DNA from: an uncultured Bacteroidota bacterium
GTDB lineage: Bacteria > Bacteroidota > Bacteroidia > Bacteroidales > F082
NCBI GenBank assembly: GCA_900542475.1
Contig: UQNO01000005.1
Location: 1 to 64,000 of the forward strand
Reading direction: 5' to 3'
Length of the DNA stretch: 64,000 bases
The notes beneath the pieces are model-generated. The model was not told where the DNA came from. It worked only from the letters and a program-made list of their open reading frames with translations, and did not search any database. Positions within the stretch are counted from its first letter, which is position 1; each line of letters begins with the position of its first letter. The translations under genes were made by a program, and so were the position numbers. Positions 34,205 through 41,835 of this stretch are shown in pieces.

Positions 34205-35140
34205 ATGGATATATCCGTCGTCATACCTTTATTAAATGAAGAGGAATCGCTGCCCGAACTTGAGGCATGGATTCGCCGTGTCATGGAAGAGAACAACTAT
34301 TCGTATGAAATCGTGTTCGTTGACGACGGCAGCACCGACAACTCTTGGCATTGTATCCAAAAATTAAAAGATGGGAATCCTAACATAAAAGGCATCCGTT
34401 TCCGTCGCAACTACGGAAAGTCGGCGGCTCTAAACGAAGGTTTCAAAATCGCGCAAGGCGATGTGGTCATCACTATGGACGCTGACTTGCAAGACAGCCC
34501 TGATGAGATACCAGAGCTTTTCAACATGATTGAAAAAGACGGCTACGACCTCGTAAGCGGCTGGAAGAAAAAGCGTTACGACTCCAAGGTGGCGAAAAAC
34601 ATACCTTCAAAGTTCTATAACTGGTCAACACGCCGCATGACAGGCATCAAGCTCCATGATTTCAATTGCGGACTCAAGGCTTATCGCAAAGAAGTTGTGA
34701 AAAGCATAGAAATTTACGGCGAGATGCACCGTTATATCCCGGTAATCGCCAAAGCAGCCGGATTTACACACATAGGGGAGAAGGTGGTGCATCACAAAAA
34801 GCGCAAATACGGAGAGTCTAAATTCGGTATGAGCCGTTTTGTGCGTGGTTATCTCGATTTGCTCACCATTACGTTCATATATAAATTTGGAAAACGCCCG
34901 ATGCACCTCTTCGGAGGTCTCGGTTCGCTTATGTTCTTGGCTGGTTTAATCATTGGTATAGTGTTGGCTGTCAAGAAGTTCGTCTGCCACGCATACGGAA
35001 TGACCAACCGCCCTTTGTTCTATTTCGCACTTGTGTGCATTATCGTCGGCGTTCAATTTTTCCTCGCCGGATTCCTCGCCGAGTTAATGCAGTCAACATC
35101 GTCAAAATCAAAGATTTACGGAATTGCAGAAAGAATATAG
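34205..35140 (+). CDS. Family 2 glycosyltransferase, DPM1/ArnC type, membrane anchored
   Basis: The protein is 311 aa. The ATG at 34205 (MDISVVIPLLNEEESL) is the family start. The GT-A fold shows FVDDGSTDNS and MDADLQDSPDEIP (metal-binding DXD region), and NCGLKAYRKEV. Two C-terminal membrane helices lie near 240-262 and 275-300. Such enzymes transfer a sugar to a polyprenyl phosphate at the cytoplasmic face. The gene probably relies on the same transcript as the DUF4199 gene. Confidence 0.9.
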   Translation: MDISVVIPLLNEEESLPELEAWIRRVMEENNYSYEIVFVDDGSTDNSWHCIQKLKDGNPNIKGIRFRRNYGKSAALNEGFKIAQGDVVITMDADLQDSPDEIPELFNMIEKDGYDLVSGWKKKRYDSKVAKNIPSKFYNWSTRRMTGIKLHDFNCGLKAYRKEVVKSIEIYGEMHRYIPVIAKAAGFTHIGEKVVHHKKRKYGESKFGMSRFVRGYLDLLTITFIYKFGKRPMHLFGGLGSLMFLAGLIIGIVLAVKKFVCHAYGMTNRPLFYFALVCIIVGVQFFLAGFLAELMQSTSSKSKIYGIAERI

Positions 35141-35148
35141 TCGTTTTA

Positions 35149-35216
35149 ACTGAAGCGAAATGGAGAAACCTCGCGCTGTCAATATTTGAGATTTCTCGAC
35201 TGCACTCGAAATGACG
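35149..35216. repeat. Dispersed intergenic palindrome, two-armed copy
   Basis: The left arm ACTGAAGCGAAATGGAGAAAC (35149-35169) and right arm GAGATTTCTCGACTGCACTC-GAAATGACG (35188-35216) are inverted versions of one unit. It lies between the GT2 gene and a convergent small gene. Confidence 0.65.
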
Positions 35217-35223
35217 GATTTAT

Positions 35224-35628
35224 TTAATATCTGTCGTAAGGGTCGTCGTAAGGCTCGTCAAAGCCTTCTTCATCGAAATATTCCTCCTCTCCGAAGATGT
35301 CCTCCTCTTCGTCAGCGAACATGTTTTCGCCTTCTTCCCAGTCGAAGTCTTCCTCGAATTTGCTTTCGTCAAACTCGTCGATGTCGTTCATGTTGTTCAT
35401 GAACTCGACAAGTTCCTCGTCCGACATCTCATCGAGATTGGCGGTCAACAGTTTGTTGTCGCGCGACGATGCCCTCAACTCTTTCAATACATCGGGGGAG
35501 ATGTAGAAATCATCCATGTTTTCCTCGCATTGTTTGATATATTTCGGGTCTTTTTCAAAGACTTCCGCCAAAGTCTCGCCTTCATATTTCCCAAAAGTAA
35601 AAATCGAATCGATGTCGTAGAATTTCAT
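35224..35628 (-). CDS. Small highly acidic protein with ExoX C-terminal-like motif
   Basis: The protein is 134 aa. Residues about 9-45 (FTFGKYEGETLAEVFEKDPKYI) resemble the short C-terminal module found after exodeoxyribonuclease X-like domains. No nuclease domain is present. From about residue 66 onward half or more of the residues are Asp or Glu, ending DEPYDDPYDRY. It has its own TAnnTTTG box. The function is unknown; a DNA-mimic or chaperone-like acidic tail is conceivable but not shown. Confidence 0.75.
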   Translation of the reverse strand: MKFYDIDSIFTFGKYEGETLAEVFEKDPKYIKQCEENMDDFYISPDVLKELRASSRDNKLLTANLDEMSDEELVEFMNNMNDIDEFDESKFEEDFDWEEGENMFADEEEDIFGEEEYFDEEGFDEPYDDPYDRY

Positions 35629-35652
35629 ATTTTCTAAAAATTTTTTGAATTA

Positions 35653-35660
35653 CAAAAATA
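35653..35660 (-). promoter_or_regulatory. -7 box for the small acidic protein gene
   Basis: TATTTTTG on the minus strand, 25 bp before the ATG at 35628. Confidence 0.55.
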
Positions 35661-35693
35661 TATGGTTTTCTTTAAAAATGCAAGTTTTTTTAG

Positions 35694-36062
35694 TTATTTT
35701 TTGAAAATAAAATAAACAGATAGCACCAAGAAGCCGAAGCCTACCAAGTGATTCCAATGAAAATCGCCCATTTTGAACACTTTGACGCTGATAAACATAA
35801 AAACGACGAGGCTCACAACCTCTTGTATCACCTTGAGCTCGACAAGATTAAACGGGCCTCCATGTACAACCGAACCGATTCTGTTGGCAGGGACCATGGC
35901 CGAATATTCTAACAAAGCCACGCCCCAACTCGCTAATATTATGAGAATCAATGGCCAATCTTTAATAATTCCAATATCCGACAACTTCAAATTGCCATAC
36001 CACGCAAATGTCATGAAGATGTTCGAGACAATCAAAAGCAACACTGTATAAACGCCTCTCAT
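35694..36062 (-). CDS. DMT-family membrane protein (DUF486)
   Basis: The protein is 122 aa with four predicted membrane helices. The DUF486 pattern is ILASWGVALLEYSAMVPANRIG near residues 43-64 and FNLVELKVIQEVVSL. The family resembles half-size drug/metabolite transporters and would dimerise; no substrate is known. Confidence 0.85.
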   Translation of the reverse strand: MRGVYTVLLLIVSNIFMTFAWYGNLKLSDIGIIKDWPLILIILASWGVALLEYSAMVPANRIGSVVHGGPFNLVELKVIQEVVSLVVFMFISVKVFKMGDFHWNHLVGFGFLVLSVYFIFKK

Positions 36063-36080
36063 GGTTTAAAAAATTTGTTG

Positions 36081-36217
36081 CAAATTTAAGAAAAAGTCTT
36101 TAGTCTCCAATCTTTATATTATAGTTTTTTTTTATCATTAAAAAAGAAATAAAACCTTATTGTTATTTTAAATTCCTATCTGAAAAAAACATTCTGTCAA
36201 AAAAAACATTATCTTTG
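36081..36217. promoter_or_regulatory. Divergent promoters between the DUF486 gene and gmhA
   Basis: TAAATTTG on the minus strand (36088-36081) lies 19 bp before the DUF486 ATG. TATCTTTG on the plus strand (36210-36217) lies 16 bp before the gmhA ATG. Both match TAnnTTTG, and the sequence between them is AT-rich and otherwise empty. Confidence 0.6.
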
Positions 36218-36233
36218 CAAAAAAGTTTGAAAT

Positions 36234-36809
36234 ATGGTTTCCATCGAAAATATAATCAGGTCGTCAATTGATGTCAAGCAGTTGATTCTCAATAATAAAG
36301 ACCTTGTCAAAAGAATTAACGACGCTGCGATGACATGTGTCAAATCGTTGAAAAACGGCGGTAAGATTCATTTTTGCGGCAATGGCGGCAGTGCCGCCGA
36401 CGCCCAACATCTTGCGGCGGAGTTGAGTGGACGCTTCTATTACGACCGCCCACCATTGAATGCAGAGGCCTTGCACGTTAACACAAGCTATCTCACAGCT
36501 GTGGCAAACGATTACTCCTACGAGATGATTTACGCCCGCATGCTTCAAGCCTCCGCTAAAAAAGGTGATGTTTTGGTGGGCATCAGCACGTCGGGAAACT
36601 CTGCCAATATATTGAAATCCTTCGAGATGGCCAGAGAAATCGGTGTCGCAACCGTATGTATGACCGGTGAAACAGGCGGCAAATTGGCCGACTGCTGTGA
36701 TATATTAATTAATGTGCCGAGCAAATGCACTCCTCGCATTCAAGAATCGCATATCATGATAGGTCATATCATCTGCGAAATCATTGAAACGACAATTTTC
36801 CCGAAATAA
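36234..36809 (+). CDS. gmhA: Sedoheptulose-7-phosphate isomerase
   Basis: The protein is 191 aa, one SIS domain. HFCGNGGSAADAQHLAAELSGRF and GISTSGNSANIL bind the sugar phosphate, and HIMIGHIICEIIE carries the C-terminal metal/catalytic His. It converts sedoheptulose-7-phosphate to D-glycero-D-manno-heptose-7-phosphate, the first step to nucleotide-activated heptose. It is separated from the next pathway gene by 2 bp. Confidence 0.93.
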   Translation: MVSIENIIRSSIDVKQLILNNKDLVKRINDAAMTCVKSLKNGGKIHFCGNGGSAADAQHLAAELSGRFYYDRPPLNAEALHVNTSYLTAVANDYSYEMIYARMLQASAKKGDVLVGISTSGNSANILKSFEMAREIGVATVCMTGETGGKLADCCDILINVPSKCTPRIQESHIMIGHIICEIIETTIFPK

Positions 36810-36811
36810 TC

Positions 36812-37351
36812 ATGGATTGGAAAAACAAAGTCGATAAATCATGGGCGTTGTTTCTCGATAGAGACGGTGTTATCAACGTGCGTATCATCGATGACTATGT
36901 CAAGAATATCAATGAGTTCGACTTCCTATCAGGCGTTTTAGACGCCATGAAAGTCTTCGCGGAGAAATTCGGGAAAGTCATTGTCGTGACTAATCAGCAA
37001 GGCGTTGGAAAAGGACTTATGACACTTCAAGATGTCAACATGATTCACAATTTCATGAGAAAGAAGATTGCAGACAAACAGGGCAGGGTAGATGCCATTT
37101 ATGTCTGCCCTCAACTGAAATCCGACCCTGACAATTTCCGCAAGCCAAATCCGAGAATGGCATACATGGCTCAACGGGATTTTCCGGAAATCAATCTCAA
37201 CAAATCAATCATGATTGGTGACTCGAATTCCGATATGGAATTTGGAAGAAACGCCGGAATGTACACAATATCGATAGGTGACGAAGTGCCGAAAACAAGC
37301 TCGCATGACAACTTCAACTCGCTGCTTGATTTTGCAAAATCATTAAAGTGA
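36812..37351 (+). CDS. gmhB: D-glycero-D-manno-heptose 1,7-bisphosphate phosphatase (HAD superfamily)
   Basis: The protein is 179 aa. HAD motif I is LFLDRDGVIN, motif II VVTNQQGVGKG, motif III in RKPNPRM and motif IV MIGDSNSDMEFG. Context behind gmhA supports the heptose assignment over histidinol phosphatase. The zinc-binding Cys/His loop of E. coli GmhB is not evident: only one Cys (YVCPQ) is present in that region. It removes the C7 phosphate before nucleotidyl transfer; the kinase/nucleotidyltransferase is not in the window. Confidence 0.88.
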   Translation: MDWKNKVDKSWALFLDRDGVINVRIIDDYVKNINEFDFLSGVLDAMKVFAEKFGKVIVVTNQQGVGKGLMTLQDVNMIHNFMRKKIADKQGRVDAIYVCPQLKSDPDNFRKPNPRMAYMAQRDFPEINLNKSIMIGDSNSDMEFGRNAGMYTISIGDEVPKTSSHDNFNSLLDFAKSLK

Positions 37352-37394
37352 CACCATAAATAATATGCTTTAAATCATTAACAATAAATATTAT

Positions 37395-38873
37395 ATGTCA
37401 ATATCAATGCCTGTGTTAATTTTAACGGTGTTTTTTGTTTACACATTGCTGATTTTGGTAATCGCGCATATAACATCAAGAAAATCAAACAACGAAACTT
37501 TCTTCACGGGAAACCGCAAATCACCTTGGTTTGTAGTGGCTTATGGCATGATTGGAGCCTCCCTGTCGGGCGTGACTTTCATGTCGGTGCCAGGCAACGT
37601 TTACACAAGCCAGTTTACGTATTTCGGCTTGGTTCTCGGCTATATCATTGGTTATGCGGTGATTGCTCTGTTTTTACTGCCGCTATATTACAAACTCAAC
37701 TTGACATCCATTTATTCTTATCTTGAAATGCGCTTCGGAAAACATTCCGAGAAGACCGGTGCAGCGTTTTTCATCTTGTCGCGTCTGCTTGGCTCTGCAC
37801 TGCGTATGTATTTGATGGTCTTTGTGTTATATGAATTTGTATTCAAGGCGTGGGGCATCCCTTTCTGGGTCCCCGCAGTGATATTTATTGTGTTTATCTT
37901 GATTTATACCTTCAAGGGCGGAATAAAAACCGTCGTTTGGACAGACACTTTGCAAACTACATTCTTGATTTTGGCGGCGGTAATCACTGTCGTATGTATC
38001 TTAAAAGAACTGAACATCTCGATTCCTGATTTATTTAAAGCGTCATCGGAACAAGGCTATACCAAACTATTTGAAACCGACCCGAATCATAGCAGATTTT
38101 GGCTGAAGCAGGTTTTAAGCGGCGCCTTCATCACCATTGTTATGACCGGTCTCGACCAGGATATGATGCAAAAGAACATGACATGCAAAAGTTTGCGCGA
38201 TGCCCAGAAAAACGTGATGACTTCGAGCATCTTGTTCGTTTTTGTCAACATCATTTTCCTTTGTTTGGGAGCCTCGCTGATTTATTATGCGCAACGCACT
38301 GGTTTTCAACTGCCTGTAAACGACAGCGGAGTAGTGGTGAACGATAAAATATTTCCTGCTATCGCATTCAGTTTCAGTAAATTCACAAGTGTTGTCTTCG
38401 TTATCGGTCTTGTGGCTGCCGGTTATTCATCAGCCGACGGCACATTAACGGCATTGACAACCACATTCTGCTACAATTTCCTTGATTTCGGGAGCAAGAC
38501 AGATATGGCGGAAGTCGATAAACTCAAGACGAGAAAAAAGATTCATATTGCTTTTGCTGTTGTTTATCTTTTGGTAATCATTGCCTTCCGGCCGTTTCAC
38601 AACCAGTCGCTCATCGACAAGGTTTTTGAAATAGCCGGTTACACCTATGGACCGCTGCTTGGATTGTATTCCTTCGGACTTTTTGTGAAAAACAGAAAGC
38701 CAATCGACAAAATTGTTCCGTACATTGCAATAGCGTCGCCGATTTTGAGTTATATATTAAACGTGAATTCCGAAAGTCTGTTCAGCGGATATAGATTCGG
38801 TTTTGAAATATTGATTATCAATGGATTAATAACGTTTGTCGCATTATTGGCGTCATCTAAAAAAATAAAATAG
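37395..38873 (+). CDS. Sodium:solute symporter (SSS family)
   Basis: The protein is 492 aa with about 13 hydrophobic helices. Family marks are GNRKSPWFVVAYGMIGASLSGVTF in TM2 with its unwound sodium site, FILSRLLGSALRMY and YSSADGTLTALTT. It cotransports Na+ with a solute; substrates in this family range from sugars and sialic acid to myo-inositol and are not readable here. It lies 43 bp after gmhB and 1 bp before the next gene. Confidence 0.9.
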   Translation: MSISMPVLILTVFFVYTLLILVIAHITSRKSNNETFFTGNRKSPWFVVAYGMIGASLSGVTFMSVPGNVYTSQFTYFGLVLGYIIGYAVIALFLLPLYYKLNLTSIYSYLEMRFGKHSEKTGAAFFILSRLLGSALRMYLMVFVLYEFVFKAWGIPFWVPAVIFIVFILIYTFKGGIKTVVWTDTLQTTFLILAAVITVVCILKELNISIPDLFKASSEQGYTKLFETDPNHSRFWLKQVLSGAFITIVMTGLDQDMMQKNMTCKSLRDAQKNVMTSSILFVFVNIIFLCLGASLIYYAQRTGFQLPVNDSGVVVNDKIFPAIAFSFSKFTSVVFVIGLVAAGYSSADGTLTALTTTFCYNFLDFGSKTDMAEVDKLKTRKKIHIAFAVVYLLVIIAFRPFHNQSLIDKVFEIAGYTYGPLLGLYSFGLFVKNRKPIDKIVPYIAIASPILSYILNVNSESLFSGYRFGFEILIINGLITFVALLASSKKIK

Positions 38874-38874
38874 T

Positions 38875-39975
38875 ATGAAAAAACTGCTTTTAATCTTATC
38901 ATTATTTGCTTCCTTAAGCCTTGAGGCTCAATTTGTTACCACATTCGCAAAAAACGTTTCAGACACACAGGAGGACGGTGTGCTCTATTATCTTCCAAGA
39001 AATGTAATAAGATTGGAATTTATAATAGAGGAAACTGATTTTTATATCGGTCCGTATGCGGAATTTGCCACCAAACTTTTGGGAACAACCGATTATATAA
39101 AAGAGAATAAAACGGAATTTAACATTCAATCTGTTGATATTCAGACTGTTACCGATATTGACCCTGGTGCGGTGTATTATATATCATCAGATGAAAAAAG
39201 TAAGGAGCCATTGCCGAATATCACCTTAAATGAAGACGGCATCATGCTTGCCATTGGTTACGACCGTGTTCCCTCTGAAATGTTTTTCAATCATAACACA
39301 TTTGTTGACAATAACTTAACAAATAAGCAGGAAGTTTCTTTTATTGAAATTTTTGACAATGAGCTGGAACTTGACTATGACGATGATGAAGAGGGTAGAG
39401 CCCATAAAAAAATCACCAAGGAGGATAGGGCCAAGACCGCTTTGGATAAGATTTCAAAAATCAGGGAGGCGTACCTTGATGTTGTTTCCGGTGTTCTTGA
39501 GATTTCATACGGAAACTCTTTACCTTATATGGTTGAAAACTTGAGCGACATTGAGAATGAATACCTCAGTTTGTTTAAAGGCAAAACGATAAAACATACT
39601 TACAAGAAAGTGGTTTACTATGCGCCGGAAGACAATCAGATAAACGCTTCCGTATCAATAGCAAAGCTCTCTAAAACCGACGGTATCGTTGATGTCGGCG
39701 GTAAAGGTGAAGCGATAAAAATTCAGTTTGAAAACAAAAATTCTTTGGACAACATCAACCCGACGAGTGCCGAGATCTTAAAGACCGCTCAGGTCAATAA
39801 GGTTTTTTACAGAATTCCTGCTGTTTCCGATGTCAAAATCTTGATTGGAAACAAGATTATCGCCGAAAAATCAATGATTATCAGCCAGTTTGGCTGCATC
39901 AAGACCATTTCCGCAAAGAATAACAAGGTTTTATTCAATCCGAATACAGGTCAAATCATCTCGTTAGAACGGTAA
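38875..39975 (+). CDS. DUF4831 family exported protein
   Basis: The protein is 366 aa with signal peptide MKKLLLILSLFASLSLEAQ. The DUF4831 pattern includes YYLPRNVIRLEFIIEET near residues 39-54, GPYAEFATKLLG, and a C-terminal VFYRIPAVSDVKILIGNKII. The family is Bacteroidota-specific, periplasmic, of unknown function. Its 3' end overlaps the convergent DUF3127 gene by 12 bp. Confidence 0.85.
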   Translation: MKKLLLILSLFASLSLEAQFVTTFAKNVSDTQEDGVLYYLPRNVIRLEFIIEETDFYIGPYAEFATKLLGTTDYIKENKTEFNIQSVDIQTVTDIDPGAVYYISSDEKSKEPLPNITLNEDGIMLAIGYDRVPSEMFFNHNTFVDNNLTNKQEVSFIEIFDNELELDYDDDEEGRAHKKITKEDRAKTALDKISKIREAYLDVVSGVLEISYGNSLPYMVENLSDIENEYLSLFKGKTIKHTYKKVVYYAPEDNQINASVSIAKLSKTDGIVDVGGKGEAIKIQFENKNSLDNINPTSAEILKTAQVNKVFYRIPAVSDVKILIGNKIIAEKSMIISQFGCIKTISAKNNKVLFNPNTGQIISLER

Positions 39976-40353
39976 ATCGTCACCGTTGTCCGAGGCAAAA
40001 TACTCCTCATTCATTGGCGGCAACGGCTGCTGTGGCATCTGTTGCTGCATCTGGTTCGTTGGCTGTGCCGGTGTCTGCGCCGCGGGTTGGTCGGGGTCTA
40101 AACGGAATGCTGTGACGTCAGTGTACCATTTGCCATTAAACTCACGCGATTCTATGCGTATCTGCGCCCTGATTGTTTGACCCACGAAGAAACTGTTGGC
40201 ATCGTTGACGCGATCGCCCCAGCACATCAGACATATCTTTTTGGGATATTGTTCGACTGTTTCAATAATCAACTCTTGTTTTTTCCAAGGACCACGAGGT
40301 GAACTTCCTTCTGTCAAAGTACCTAATTGTACAACTTTTCCTACTATTTCCAT
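39964..40353 (-). CDS. DUF3127 OB-fold protein with SSB-like acidic C-terminus
   Basis: The protein is 129 aa. Residues 1-88 form the DUF3127 OB-fold-like domain (MEIVGKVVQLGTLTEG ... KWYTDVTAFRLD). A Gln/Pro-rich linker (about 90-115) and an acidic terminus ending DNGDDLPF follow. The layout and tail resemble single-stranded DNA-binding protein, whose terminal DDDIPF recruits repair and replication partners. A role in ssDNA metabolism is inferred. TAAATTTG at 40389-40382 is its likely -7 box. Confidence 0.85.
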   Translation of the reverse strand: MEIVGKVVQLGTLTEGSSPRGPWKKQELIIETVEQYPKKICLMCWGDRVNDANSFFVGQTIRAQIRIESREFNGKWYTDVTAFRLDPDQPAAQTPAQPTNQMQQQMPQQPLPPMNEEYFASDNGDDLPF

Positions 40354-40381
40354 ATATTTGTGACTTATTATTTTCTCACCG

Positions 40382-40389
40382 CAAATTTA
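40382..40389 (-). promoter_or_regulatory. -7 box for the DUF3127 gene
   Basis: TAAATTTG on the minus strand, 29 bp before the ATG at 40353, is an exact TAnnTTTG match. Confidence 0.55.
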
Positions 40390-40537
40390 TTAAAAATTCT
40401 TTAACGATTATCAATTTTAACAATTTTTAACTTAACTTGCGTAAAACAGGTTTTCATGTTAATAATCATTAAGATTTCTTTCGTGTTTTCGCAACCCTTT
40501 TGTAAAATAATATACATTATGTTAAATAATATGTTTC

Positions 40538-40564
40538 AAAAAAAGTGGAGCGCTGTCGCTCCAC
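40538..40564 (-). terminator. Rho-independent terminator of the gyrA-TPR transcript
   Basis: On the minus strand GTGGAGCG pairs with CGCTCCAC around ACAG, followed by seven T residues (A7 at 40538-40544 on the plus strand). It lies 10 bp beyond the TPR gene stop. Confidence 0.85.
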
Positions 40565-40573
40565 CGTATGTTT

Positions 40574-41815
40574 TTATTCAAGTTCCTTTGCTTTATCCAT
40601 CATCTTAAGACGAGTATATAAGGTTTTCAAAGCATGTTTCACTGCCTCGTCGGCTGGAAGCATTTGATATGCTTTTTCCATATAAGGTAATGCTCTTTCA
40701 TTGTATCCTTTGGCTTCCGTCGCCAATTCGTCTGTCGCTTCAAGATAAGCGTTGAAATTCGGATATTCCGATGGGTCTTTTTCGTCGGCTTTCTTTAGAA
40801 TATCAGCCGCCTTGTTCATCAAAAGAACACCTGCTCCGTAGTATGCGTCGGCGTAATTTTCATCTTCGGCGGTTGTTTTTCCGTAGTATTCAAGAGCTTT
40901 TTCGATGTCAAAGATTTCCGAATCCATATTGCTGTAGATATTTCCAAGGATATAATAATACACGGGTTGTTCAGTGTATTTTTGTGCCATTGCCTCAATC
41001 TGGTCAACTATTTCGCTTTCCCTGTTAAGTGTCAGATAAGTGTTAATCATATCGTTGATAATCTGGGGGTTGTCAGGATATTTCGCTCTTGCCTGATTTA
41101 TTGTTTCGATTGATTTCTCACCTTCGTCAAGTTCTCTATAAGCGTTGATGAGACCCGAATAATTAGTCACATCATCATAGCCTTTTTCGATAAGCATGTT
41201 GAATGTTTCGGCGGCGATATCGTATTTTCCAAGTTTGATCGCACATGTCGCGCAGGCCATCATGGCCGCATCGTCAACGGCGCCGATTGTGCGCGCTGCA
41301 TCATTCGCTTTCTGGAAATTGACCATGGCGTCTTCGTAGTTGCCGTTGTTGAAACTATCGACACCAAGTTGATAATAAATGTTGTCAACGCCTCTTACGT
41401 AAGATGCGAGCTCCTGTCCCATTTGTTGGTAATAGTTCTCGTCAAGTTGTTGGATTTTCTCGATTGCCGTCAGAACCTTGTCGTTTGCGTTGGGTTCGAG
41501 GTCGTAGAACTCTGGATATGCGCCGATTTTGTAATAAATAACCGCATAATAGTGCCAGGTCTTTGCCTGATTCATTGTCGCCTCGTGTTCCGCGGCTGCA
41601 TCTATTGATGTTTTCGCTTTCTGCATCAATATCTTGGCGTTAGCCATCTGTTTCGCGGCTTTATCTGTTTTATTAACAGCCTTGTAGTTGTCAGCGGCTT
41701 CGATAAGCTGCTGTGCTTGTCTCTGATAGTTGTTGGCATCCTGACGTTTCATGTCTTGGGCTATGGCAAGCTGGCCGAATATCGCCAATGCTAATAATAA
41801 CAATACCTTTTTCAT
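40574..41815 (-). CDS. Exported tetratricopeptide-repeat protein
   Basis: The protein is 413 aa with signal peptide MKKVLLLLALAIFGQLAIAQ. TPR-type helical pairs run from about residue 70 to 400, e.g. YYQLGVDSFNNGNYEDAMVNFQKA and YYILGNIYSNMDSEIFDIEKALEYYGKT. It is a periplasmic scaffold or adaptor of unknown partner. It lies 20 bp downstream of gyrA on the same transcript, a pairing that recurs in Bacteroidales (recollection). Confidence 0.85.
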   Translation of the reverse strand: MKKVLLLLALAIFGQLAIAQDMKRQDANNYQRQAQQLIEAADNYKAVNKTDKAAKQMANAKILMQKAKTSIDAAAEHEATMNQAKTWHYYAVIYYKIGAYPEFYDLEPNANDKVLTAIEKIQQLDENYYQQMGQELASYVRGVDNIYYQLGVDSFNNGNYEDAMVNFQKANDAARTIGAVDDAAMMACATCAIKLGKYDIAAETFNMLIEKGYDDVTNYSGLINAYRELDEGEKSIETINQARAKYPDNPQIINDMINTYLTLNRESEIVDQIEAMAQKYTEQPVYYYILGNIYSNMDSEIFDIEKALEYYGKTTAEDENYADAYYGAGVLLMNKAADILKKADEKDPSEYPNFNAYLEATDELATEAKGYNERALPYMEKAYQMLPADEAVKHALKTLYTRLKMMDKAKELE

Positions 41816-41835
41816 TTTTATAAAAATTTTAAAAG

